DNA from: Salvelinus alpinus
Taxonomy: Eukaryota; Chordata; Actinopteri; Salmoniformes; Salmonidae
Length of the DNA stretch: 64,000 nucleotides
Direction of reading: 5' to 3'
Assembly: GCF_045679555.1 (NCBI RefSeq)
Contig: NC_092091.1
Span: 94,874,076-94,938,075 of the forward strand
Part shown: positions 39,773-50,914 of the stretch, in pieces
Numbering within the stretch: the first letter of the stretch is position 1
Layout of the letters: the number at the start of each line of letters is the position of its first letter
Position numbers and translations under genes: made by a program
The notes under the pieces: model-generated
Seen by the model: only the letters and a program-made list of their open reading frames with translations
Database searches by the model: none
Told to the model about the DNA's origin: nothing

Positions 39773-41170
39773 AGCTGTTGTACATTACACCAGGGGGTGT
39801 CGGTAGACACAATATAAATAACCTAATGTATGTCTCTCTAACTGCTCTGAATACCTCTACTGGTCCTACAGCTGTTGTACATTACACCAGGGGGTGTCGG
39901 TAGACACAATATAAATAACCTAATGTATGTCTCTCTAACTGCTCTGAATACCTCTACTGGTCCTACAGCTGTTGTACATTACACCAGGGGGTGTCAGTAG
40001 ACACAATATAAATAACCTAATGTATGTCTCTCTACTGGTCCTGCTGCTGTTGTACATTACACCAGGGGGTGTCAGTAGACACAATATAAATAACCTAATG
40101 TATGTCTCTCTACTGGTCCTGCTGCTGTTGTACATTACACCAGGGGGTGTCGGTAGACACAATATAAATAACCTAATGTATGTCTCTCTAACTGGTCCTA
40201 CAGCTGTTGTACATTACACCAGGGGGTGTCAGTAGACACAATATAAATAACCTAATGTATGTCTCTCCTGGTCCTACAGCTGTTGTACATTACACCAGGG
40301 GGTGTCGGTAGACACAATATAAATAACCTAATGTATGTCTCTCCTGGTCCTACAGCTGTTGTACATTACACCAGGGGGTGTCGGTAGACACAATATAAAT
40401 AACCTAATGTATGTCTCTGTAACTGGTCCTACAGCTGTTGTACATTACACCAGGGGGTGTCGGTAGACACAATATAAATAACCTAATGTATGTCTCTCTA
40501 ACTGGTCCTACAGCTGTTGTACATTACACCAGGGGGTGTCGGTAGACACAATATAAATAACCTAATGTATGTCTCTCTACTGGTCCTACAGCTGTTGTAC
40601 ATTACACCAGGGGGTGTCAGTAGACACAATATAAATAACCTAATGTATGTCTCTCTACTGGTCCTACAGCTGTTGTACATTACACCAGGGGGTGTCGGTA
40701 GACACAATATAAATAACCTAATGTATGTCTCTCTACTGGTCCTACAGCTGTTGTACATTACACCAGGGGGTGTCAGTAGACACAATATAAATAACCTAAT
40801 GTATGTCTCTGTAACTGGTCCTACAGCTGTTGTACATTACACCAGGGGGTGTCAGTAGACACAATATAAATAACCCAATGTATGTCTCTCTAACTGGTCC
40901 TACAGCTGTTGTACATTACACCAGGGGGTGTCAGTAGACACAATATAAATAACCTGATGTATGTCTCTCTAACTGGTCCTACAGCTGTTGTACATTACAC
41001 CAGGGGGTGTCAGTAGACACAATATAAATAACCTAATGTATGTCTCTCTAACTGGTCCTACAGCTGTTGTACATTACACCAGGGGGTGTCGGTAGACACA
41101 ATATAAATAACCTAATGTATGTCTCTCTAACTGCCCTGAATGTCTCTGCTACTGATCCTACAGCTGTTGT
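39773..41170 (+). repeat. 79-bp minisatellite leading into a LINE (about 17 copies)
   Basis: Unit GGTCCTACAGCTGTTGTACA, then TTACACCAGGGGGTGTCGGT, then AGACACAATATAAATAACCT, then AATGTATGTCTCTCTAACT. The last unit merges into LINE sequence that shares CCTACAGCTGTTGTA and CATAAATAACCTGA. Confidence 0.93.
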
Positions 41171-42699
41171 ATGCAGTAATCATGTGCCTACGAACCAGAT
41201 GTATACTGTTAGCAGTGAGGACGGTGTGCCCTAGGAGGAAGTCCACTGTGTGCAGCTCACCCTGCACTAACATAAATAACCTGAGCATGTCTACTTCTGC
41301 CGAGCTTCCCAGTAAAAGCAATGAAAACAAGCAAGCATCCCAGAAAAGTGCTAACCATACAGAAGACAAGTGCTCAAAATATCCCACGTTAACATACGTA
41401 GCGTAAGAAACAAGGGTCATGAAATCAATAATTTACTCGTAACAGATGACTTTCATATTCTATCTCTGAAACTCACTCAGATAATACCTGTGATGATACA
41501 GTGGCAGCAGCAATACAAGGTTATAACATCGACAGAAAATACAGGAATTCCAATGGTGGAGGTGTTGCTGTTTATATTCAGAACCACATTAAAGATTAGA
41601 GACGATCTCATGTTAAATACTGTTGAAGTAATATGGCTACAGGTTAATCTGCCTCACCTAAAGCCCATTCTGGTGGGAAGCTGCTATAGACCACCAAGTG
41701 ATAACAGTCAGTATCTGGATAACATGTGTGAAATGCTTGATAATGTACAGTATGTGATATCAACAGATAAGTATATTTTCTGGGTGATTTTAAATATTGT
41801 CTGGCTTTCATCAAGCTGCCTGCCCACTCAAGATAAAGTTTCAAACTGTTTCCAGTGTCTGCAACCTGGTTCAGGTTATCAGTCAACCTACCAGGGTAGT
41901 TACAAACAACACAGGAATTAAATAATCAACATGTATTGATCAGATCTTTACTAATGCTGCAGAAATGTTCTTGAAAGCAGTATCCAGATCCATCAGATGT
42001 AGTGATCACAATACAGTAGCCATAACTAGGACAACCAAAGTTCCAAAGGCTGGGCCTAATATAGTGTCTAAGAGGTCATACAATAAGTGTTGTAGTGATT
42101 CCTATGTTGTTGATGTAAAGAATATTTGTTGGTCTGTGGTGTGTAATGAGGACCAACCAGACGCTGCACTTGACACATTTATGAAATTGCTTATTCCAGT
42201 TACTAATAAACATGCACCCATTAAGAACATGACTGTAAAAACTGTTAAATCCCCGTGGATTGATGAGGAATTGAAAAATGGTATGGTTGAGAGGGGATGA
42301 GGCAAAAGGAATGGCAAATAAGTCTGGCTGCACATCTGATTGATAAACTTATTGCAAATTGATAAATCATGTGACTAAACTGAATATAAAGAAGAAGAAA
42401 CTACACTATGAAACAAAGATAAATGAAATAAAGAATGATAGGTAACAGCTTTGGAGCACCTTCAATGGAATTCTGGGAAAAAAGGAAAACTCAGCTCCAT
42501 CATTCATTGAAACAGATGGTTCATTCCTCACCAAACCAACTGATATTACCAAATACTGTTTTCATTGGCAAGATTAGCTAACTTTAGGCAGGACATTCCA
42601 GCAACAAATTGTGACACTACACATCCAAGTATATCTGACCAAATTATAAAAGACAAACGTTGTAATTTTAAATTCTGTAAAGTGAGTGTGGAAGAGGTG

Positions 42700-43058
42700 A
42701 AGAAATGATTGTTGTCTTAACTGCTTTTATTTATTTACTTTTCTGCTCTTTTGCACACCAGTATCTCTACTTGCACATGATCATCTGATGATTTATCACT
42801 CCAGTGTTAATCTGCTAAATTGTAATTATTCGATTTATTGCCTACCTCCTCATGCCTTTTGCACACATTGTATATAGATTCTCTTTTTTTTCTACCATGT
42901 TATTGACTTGTTTATTGTTTACTCCATGTGTAACTCTGTGTTGTTGTCTGTTCACACTGCTTTGCTTTATCTTGGCCAGGTCGCAGTTGTAAATGAGAAC
43001 TTGTTCTCAACTAGCCTACCTGGTTAAATAAAGGTGAAATAAAAAAATAAAAAATAAA
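42700..43058 (+). mobile_element. L2-like 3' tail inserted inside the LINE
   Basis: Contains GGCCAGGTCGCAGTTGTAAA, TGAGAACTTGTTCTCAACTA and GCCTACCTGGTTAAATAAAG followed by an A-rich tail, a very common salmonid retroelement end. It splits the LINE reading frame between GTGGAAGAGGTGAAGAAA and ACAATGACAAGCCACCGGGG. Confidence 0.8.
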
Positions 43059-43151
43059 CAATGACAAGCCACCGGGGTCTGACAACTTGGATGGACAATG
43101 ACTGAGGATAATAGCGGACGATATTGCCGCTCCTATCTGCCATATCTTCAA

Positions 43152-43184
43152 TTTAAGCCTACTAGAGAGTGTAGTAGGCTTAAA
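43152..43184. repeat. Perfect 13-bp hairpin in the LINE
   Basis: TTTAAGCCTACTA, 7-nt loop, TAGTAGGCTTAAA. The second arm interrupts the LINE frame. Confidence 0.85.
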
Positions 43185-43539
43185 TTAGTAGCCATGAAGT
43201 AGTGCCCTCAGGCCTGGAGGGAAGCTAAAGTCATTCCTCTACCTAAGAATAGTAAAGCCCCTTTTACTGGCTCAAATAGCCAACCAATCAGCCTGTTACC
43301 AACCCTTAGTAAACTTCTGGGAAAACATGTGTTTGACAAGATACACTGCTATTTTACAGTAAACAAATTGACAACAGACTTTCAGCATGCTTATAGGAAG
43401 GACACTCAACAAGCACAGCACTTACACAAATGACTGATGATTGGCTGAGAGAAATTGATGATCAAATGATTGTGGGGGTTGTTTTGTTAGACTTCAGTGT
43501 GGCATTTGACATTATCGATCATAGTCGATCACAGTTAAC

Positions 43540-43615
43540 CCACTGTTCCTAGGCCGACATTGAAAATAAGGATTTGTTCTTAACTGACTTGCCTAGTAAA
43601 ATACAGTACAATAAA
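43540..43615 (+). mobile_element. Retroelement 3' tail
   Basis: CCCACTGTTCCTAGGCCGAC, then ATTGAAAATAAGGATTTG, then TTCTTAACTGACTTGCCTAG and an A-rich end. It is the same family as the sequence that ends the 29-bp array at 50581-50646. Confidence 0.8.
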
Positions 43616-43739
43616 TAAATCATAAATAAGACTGTTAAATAGTTAGTCTGGGTAGCTGTTTGGTTAACTATTTAACTATCTGCACTGACCCTAGTTAAAT
43701 AGTTAGTCTGCTGTTTGGTTAACTAACTATCTGCATTTA

Positions 43740-44440
43740 CTTTTTTGACTCATCACGTACACTGCTGTTACTGTTTGTTATCTATCCTGTTGACTAGTCA
43801 GTCACTTTATCCCTGCCTGAATGTACATACTGTATCTACCTCAATTACCTCGTACCCCTGGACATCGCCTCAGTACTGGTACCCCGTGTATATAGCCAAG
43901 TTATTACCTAGTACCTGTTGTATCTTCTTGTCTAACAAATACTAAAGGAAACAACTGTGATTTAAAACATACGTTTTTCTTTATTCAAGTTAACCGGAGC
44001 TGTACAAACACCGTGCGTTGAGCTTGGATCTCCCGATCTCTCACTGCTCTGCTCTGCGCGGGTTGCGCGTCCCATAAGTGGTCACGTGGCCTCCGATACA
44101 ATATGCCACAGTACCCCTGGACATCGACTCGGTACTGCTACCCCGTGTATATAGCCAAGTTATCCTTACTCATTGTGTATTATAACTTGTAGTATTATTT
44201 TTCTATTTCTTTCTCTCTGCATTGTTGTCAACATATCAACATTTTGAGCCTGTTTCTCACTTATATTCATTTTACCACAAGTGTAACTAATTATTAAATC
44301 AAATCAAATGTTATTTTTCAACATGCTTCGTAAAATTCCAGGTGTAGACTAAGTAAGCATTTTTTTTCACTGTTATTCTACACCTGTTGTTTACGAAGCA
44401 TGTGCGGAATACATTTGGTTGTAAATGAGATGTGTATTTA
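43740..44440. mobile_element. Scrambled L2-like 3' end copies, partly inverted
   Basis: GTACCCCTGGACATCGCCTC with CCCGTGTATATAGCCAAGTT occurs at 43852 and again at 44112. Between them, about 43945-44105, is unrelated GC-richer sequence. At 44295-44420 the terminal segment is present in both orientations (ACATGCTTCGTAAA and TTTACGAAGCATGT), making a foldback. No gene recognised. Confidence 0.7.
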
Positions 44441-44720
44441 ATTTTCAATACATTTACATTTAATATTTCGTGTCTAAAACATGTTTTCACTTTGTCATTA
44501 TTAAGGGGGTATTGTTTGTGTGTGTGTATATATGGGTGAGATAATAAAATACAAAAATCAATGTAATCAATTTTGAAGTCCGGATGTAAAACAACAAAAT
44601 GTGGAATAAGTCAAACAGGAACGAATATTTTCAGAAGAGCCTGTATTTAATTGTAAGTAAAACTCGGTATTTGACTGGCATCTGCTGGTCCAAACAGGAA
44701 GACGCTCCAGAGCGGCGCTC
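44441..44720. other. Upstream region of wdr19
   Basis: AT-rich to 44640, then rising GC toward the X-box. No other feature recognised. Confidence 0.5.
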
Positions 44721-44741
44721 ATTGGCTGTTGCCATGACATC
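44721..44741 (+). promoter_or_regulatory. wdr19: wdr19 promoter: inverted CCAAT box and RFX X-box
   Basis: GTTGCCATGACATC at 44728-44741 matches 12 of 14 positions of the palindromic X-box GTTGCCATGGCAAC bound by RFX factors, and ATTGGCT just before it is an inverted CCAAT box. Many intraflagellar transport genes are driven by RFX2/RFX3 through X-boxes close to the start site. The pair lies about 100 bp upstream of the wdr19 ATG in a locally GC-richer, non-repetitive stretch (about 44680-44840). Confidence 0.65.
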
Positions 44742-44841
44742 TCTTCGGTCGATGCGGACGCTGAGGAGTGAAGCATTCTGGGATATTGACACAAATTGCA
44801 GCGATGCTTTGGTGAAGATTACTCAAGACTAAACACACAAA

Positions 44842-44847
44842 ATGAAG
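44842..44847 (+). CDS. wdr19: wdr19 exon 1, coding part (start codon)
   Basis: ATG AAG followed by GTATTG. It encodes Met-Lys only; joined to exon 2 it gives MKRVFTL, the usual WDR19 N-terminus. The short leader upstream (about 44765-44841) is probably the 5' UTR. Confidence 0.8.
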
Positions 44848-47800
44848 GTATTGTGCCTAGAAACAACACGGGTATAGTTGTATAATATATGTATATACTT
44901 ACTTAAACCGGGTATTTCCATTAGCTAGACTTTTTTTTGGTTGTGGTGTCCCCGAACCCAAATGTAGCTAACGTTACCAGTTAGGCTACTTCTTGGCTAG
45001 CTAACGCTAACTAATAATTTTCACCAAGTCAAACCACCTGTTACAATCTTTCTCCCTTTATTGGGACAGGGGATAACAGACTTGAGCGGAGAAATACAGA
45101 GATTAGAGGAACATACCTGTACGGTGGAGTCGGGATTCGTACCGAGGCTGGCGGCGGTTATATGTTCTTGTAGACGAGGGTTTCATGAACTCTATCCTGG
45201 AGCCCCTCCTGTGCACGTTTTGGTTTTGTACTACACAGCTGAGTCAAGCAACCAGCTCATTATCAAGCAACCAGCTCATTATCAAGCAACCAGCTCATTA
45301 TCAAGTAACCAGTTCATTATCAAGCAACCAGCTCATTATCAAGTAACCAGCTCATATCAAGAAACCAGCTCATTATCAAGTAACCAGCTCATTATCAAGC
45401 AACCAGCTCATTATCAAGTAACCAGCTCATTATCAAGCAACCAGCTCATTATCAAGCAACCAGCTCATTATCAAGCAACCAGCTCATTATCAAGCAACCA
45501 GCTCATTATCAAGCAACCAGCTCATTATCAAGCAACCAGCTCATATCAAGAAACCAGCTCATTATCAAGTAACCAGCTCATTATCAGGCTTAGATTTGTT
45601 TTTGAACAAGCTGTGTAGAACAAGGGCAAAAACCAAAACGTGCCCCCAGGACCGACCGTTGGAAACCCCTGCTGTAGAATGCACCCAGGGTGGCCCCCAG
45701 GACCGACCGTTGGAAACCCTGCTGTAGAATGCAGCCAGGGTGGCCCCCAGGACCGACCGTTGGAAACCCCTGCTGTAGACTGCAGCCAGGGTGGTCCCCA
45801 GGACCGACCGTTGGAAACCCCTGCTGTAGAATGCAGCCAGGGTGGCCCCCAGGACCGACCGTTGGAAACCCCTGCTGTAGACTGCAGCCAGGGTGGTCCC
45901 CAGGACCGACCGTTGGAAACCCTGCTGTAGAATGCAGCCAGGGTGGTCCCCAGGACCGACCGTTGGAAACCCCTGCGGTAGAATGCAGCCAGGGTGGTCC
46001 CCAGGACCGACCGTTGGAAACCCCTGCGGTAGAATGCACCCAGGGTGGTCCCCAGGACCGACCGTTGGAAACCCTGCTGTAGAATGCACCCAGGGTGGTC
46101 GCCAGGACCGACCGTTGGAAACCCCTGCTGTAGAATGCAGCCAGGGTGGTCCCCAGGACCGACCGTTGCTGTAGAATGCAGCCAGGGTGGTCCCCAGGAC
46201 CGACCGTTGGAAACCCCTGCTGTAGAATGCACCCAGGGTGGTCCCCAGGACCGACCGTTGGAAACCCCTGCTGTAGAATGCACCCAGGGTGGTCCCCAGG
46301 ACCGACCGTTGGAAACCCCTGCTGTAGAATGCACCCAGGGTGGTCCCCAGGACCGACCGTTGGAAACCCCTGCTGTAGAATGCACCCAGGGTGGTCCCCA
46401 GGACCGACCGTTGGAAACCCCTGCTGTAGAATGCACCCAGGGTGGTCCCCAGGACCGACCGTTGGAAACCCTGCTGTAGAATGCAGCCAGGGTGGTCCCC
46501 AGGACCGACCGTTGGAAACCCTGCTGTAGAATGCACCCAGGGTGGTCCCCAGGACCGACCGTTGGAAACCCCTGCTGTAGAATGCACCCAGGGTGGTCCC
46601 CAGGACCGACCGTTGGAAACCCTGCTGTAGACTGTAGTGTTAAAGGGGCAATCTGTAGTTGTCCCCAGGACCGACCGTTGGAAACCCTGCTGTAGAATGC
46701 AGCCAGGGTGGTCCCCAGGACCGACCGTTGGAAACCCCTGCTGTAGAATGCAGCCAGGGTGGTCCCCAGGACCGACCGTTGCTGTAGAATGCAGCCAGGG
46801 TGGTCCCCAGGACCGACCGTTGGAAACCCCTGCTGTAGAATGCAGCCAGGGTGGTCCCCAGGACCGACCGTTGGAAACCCTGCTGTAGAATGCACCCAGG
46901 GTGGTCCCCAGGACCGACCGTTGGAAACCCCTGCTGTAGAATGCAGCCAGGGTGGTCCCCAGGACCGACCGTTGGAAACCCTGCTGTAGAATGCACCCAG
47001 GGTGGTCCCCAGGACCGACCGTTGGAAACCCCTGCTGTAGAATGCAGCCAGGGTGGTCCCCAGGACCGACCGTTGGAAACCCTGCTGTAGAATGCACCCA
47101 GGGTGGTCCCCAGGACCGACCGTTGGAAACCCTGCTGTAGAATGCACCCAGGGTGGTCCCCAGGACCGACCGTTGGAAACCCCTGCTGTAGAATGCAGCC
47201 AGGGTGGTCCCCAGGACCGACCGTTGGAAACCCCTGCTGTAGAATGCACCCAGGGTGGTCCCCAGGACCGACCGTTGGAAACCCCTGCTGTAGAATGCAG
47301 CCAGGGTGGTCCCCAGGACCGACCGTTGGAAACCCTGCTGTAGAATGCACCCAGGGTGGTCCCCAGGACCGACCGTTGGAAACCCCTGCTGTAGAATGCA
47401 GCCAGGGTGGTCCCCAGGACCGACCGTTGGAAACCCTGCTGTAGAATGCACCCAGGGTGGTCCCCAGGACCGACCGTTGGAAACCCTGCTGTAGAATGCA
47501 CCCAGGGTGGTCCCCAGGACCGACCGTTGGAAACCCTGCTGTAGAATGCACCCAGGGTGGTCCCCAGGACCGACCGTTGGAAACCCCTGCTGTAGAATGC
47601 ACCCAGGGTGGTCCCCAGGACCGACCGTTGGAAACCCCTGCGGTAGAATGCACCCAGGGTGGTCCCCAGGACCGACCGTTGGAAACCCCTGCGGTAGAAT
47701 GCACCCAGGGTGGTCCCCAGGACCGACCATTGGAAACCCCTGCTGTAGAATGCAGCGTTAAAGGGGCAATCTGTAGTTGCTAACGTTACATCCATTTTTG

Positions 47801-50800
47801 GATTTATAAATTCATGATATGGTACTCATTCATTCTTCAAGAAAATAACTTATAAATGCCTCATGAGCTCAGTTCAACTGTCTTACCCCATCAGAACCCA
47901 AAATATATAAGCTTGTTTTACCCCAATGTTTTTAAATAAACCTGAAAACATGTTGATCTGTAGTTTTGTCCCTGAACAAGGCGGTTAACCCACTGTTCCC
48001 CTGAACAAGGCAGTTACCCCACTGTTCCCCTGAACACGGCAGTTAACCCACTGTTCCCCTGAACAAGGCAGTTACCCCACTGTTCCCCTGAACAAGGCAG
48101 TTAACCCACTGTTCCCCTGAACAAGGCAGTTACCCCACTGTTCCCCTGAACACGGCAGTTAACCCACTGTTCCCCTGAACAAGGCAGTTACCCCACTGTT
48201 CCCCTGAACACGGCAGTTAACCCACTGTTCCCCTGAACAAGGCAGTTAACCCACTGTTCCCCTGAACAAGGCAGTTAACCCACTGTTCCCCTGAACAAGG
48301 CAGTTAACCCACTGTTCCCCTGAACAAGGCAGTTAACCCACTGTTCCCCTGAACAAGGCAGTTAACCCACTGTTCCCCTGAACAAGGCAGTTAACCCACT
48401 GTTCCCCTGAACAAGGCAGTTAACCCACTGTTCCCCTGAACAAGGCAGTTAACCCACTGTTCCCCTGAACAAGGTAGTTAACCCACCGTTCCCCTGAACA
48501 AGGCAGTTAACCCACCGTTCCCCTGAACAAGGCAGTTAACCCACTGTTCCCCTGAACAAGGCAGTTAACCCACTGTTCCCCTGAACAAGGCAGTTAACCC
48601 ACTGTTCCCCTGAACAAGGCAGTTAACCCACTGTTCCCCTGAACAAGGCAGTTAACCCACTGTTCCCCTGAACAAGGCAGTTAACCCACTGTTCCCCTGA
48701 ACAAGGCAGTTAACCCACTGTTCCCCTGAACAAGGCAGTTAACCCACTGTTCCCCTGAACAAGGCAGTTAACCAACTGTTCCCCTGAACAAGGCAGTTAA
48801 CCCACTGTTCCCCTGAACAAGGCAGTTAACCCACCGTTCCCCTGAACAAGGCAGTTAACCCACCGTTCCCCTGAACAAGGCAGTTAACCCACCGTTCCCC
48901 TGAACAAGGCAGTTAACCCACTGTTCCCCTGAACAAGGCGGTTAACCCACTGTTCCCCTGAACAAGGTGGTTAACCCACTGTTCCCCTGAACAAGGCGGT
49001 TAACCCACTGTTCCCCTGAACAAGGCGGTTAACCCACCGTTCCCCTGAACAAGGCAGTTAACCCACCGTTCCCCTGAACAAGGCAGTTAACCCACTGTTC
49101 CCCTGAACAAGGTAGTTAACCCACTGTTCCCCTGAACAAGGCAGTTAACCCACTGTTCCCCTGAACAAGGCGGTTAACCCACTGTTCCCCTGAACAAGGC
49201 GGTTAACCCACTGTTCCCCTGAACAAGGCAGTTAACCCACTGTTCCCCTGAACAAGGCAGTTAACCCACCGTTCCCCTGAACAAGGCAGTTAACCCACCG
49301 TTCCCCTGAACAAGGCAGTTAACCCACCGTTCCCCTGAACAAGGTAGTTAACCCACCGTTCCCCTGAACAAGGCAGTTAACCCACCGTTCCCCTGAACAA
49401 GGCAGTTAACCCACCGTTCCCCTGAACAAGGCAGTTAACCCACCGTTCCCCTGAACAAGGCAGTTAACCCACCGTTCCCCTGAACAAGGCGGTTAACCCA
49501 CTGTTCCCCTGAACAAGGCGGTTAACCCACTGTTCCCCTGAACAAGGCGGTTAACCCACCGTTCCCCTGAACAAGGCGGTTAACCCACCGTTCCCCTGAA
49601 CAAGGCGGTTAACCCACCGTTCCCCTGAACAAGGCAGTTAACCCACCGTTCCCCTGAACAAGGCAGTTAACCCACTGTTCCCCTGAACAAGGTAGTTAAC
49701 CCACTGTTCCCCTGAACAAGGCGGTTAACCCACTGTTCCCCTGAACAAGGCGGTTAACCCACTGTTCCCCTGAACAAGGCGGTTAACCCACTGTTCCCCT
49801 GAACAAGGCGGTTAACCCACTGTTCCCCTGAACAAGGCAGTTAACCCACTGTTCCCCTGAACAAGGCAGTTAACCCACCGTTCCCCTGAACAAGGCAGTT
49901 AACCCACTGTTCCCCTGAACAAGGCGGTTAACCCACTGTTCCCCTGAACAAGGTAGTTAACCCACTGTTCCCCTGAACAAGGCGGTTAACCCACTGTTCC
50001 CTTGAACAAGGCAGTTAACCCACTGTTCCCCTGAACAAGGCAGTTAACCCACTGTTCCCCTGAACAAGGCGGTTAACCCACTGTTCCCCTGAACAAGGCA
50101 GTTAACCCACTGTTCCCCTGAACAAGGCAGTTAACCCACTGTTCCCCTGAACAAGGCGGTTAACCCACTGTTCCCCTGAACAAGGCAGTTAACCCACTGT
50201 TCCCCTGAACAAGGCAGTTAACCCACTGTTCCCCTGAACAAGGCGGTTAACCCACTGTTCCCCTGAACAAGGCAGTTAACCCACTGTTCCCCTGAACAAG
50301 GCAGTTAACCCACTGTTCCCCTGAACAAGGCAGTTAACCCACTGTTCCCCTGAACAAGGCAGTTAACCCACTGTTCCCCTGAACAAGGCAGTTAACCCAC
50401 TGTTCCCCTGAACAAGGCGGTTAACCCACTGTTCCCCTGAACAAGGCAGTTAACCCACTGTTCCCCTGAACAAGGCAGTTAACCCACTGTTCCCCTGAAC
50501 AAGGCAGTTAACCCACTGTTCCCCTGAACAAGGCAGTTAACCCACTGTTCCCCTGAACAAGGCGGTTAACCCACTGTTCATAGGCCGTCATTGAAAATAC
50601 AAATTTGTTCTTAACCGTCTTGCCTAGTTAAATAAAGGTAAAATAACATGGATGCATCCAAAGCTCTGTCTATGAATTTGAGAGTGATTACATTTCTCCA
50701 GCCCCATCCTTCAGCTTGTTACTGAAACAGGTGGGGAGTACGCTCTGCTATTGTTTCTACTGCTGATAAGTTCTTTAACGTTACCCGCTAGACCAAATTA

Positions 50801-50831
50801 TTCTCTGTCTCCCCCTCTCCCTCTCTCGCTC

Positions 50832-50914
<83 letters not shown>

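Larger units (their letters stand above)
41171..43620 (+). mobile_element. Broken LINE (non-LTR retrotransposon) remnant
   Basis: Translations in shifting + frames give endonuclease-like segments (VNIRSVRNKGHEINNL near 41385, VGSCYRPPSDN near 41670, CSDHNTVAITR near 42000), then reverse-transcriptase-like ones (NDKPPGSDNLD near 43060, ANQPISLLPTLSKLL near 43275, VVLLDFSVAFDIIDH near 43480). Several frameshifts and stops and a nested insertion at about 42700-43058 make it inactive. The type is probably CR1/L2/Rex-like; the exact family is not resolved. Confidence 0.85.

Noticed and set aside
41127..42335. Open frames near the LINE as independent host genes
   Set aside because: Plus frames match endonuclease and reverse-transcriptase style segments of a decayed LINE; minus frames are shadows.
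44567..44832. Short open frames over the wdr19 promoter
   Set aside because: No recognisable domain. The region is better explained as promoter and 5' UTR with the X-box and the ATGAAG first exon.
45546..47795. Antisense open frames of 721-749 codons with repeating NGRSWGPPW
   Set aside because: Translation of the 50/51-bp minisatellite in wdr19 intron 1; no domain and no sign of independent promoter or splicing.
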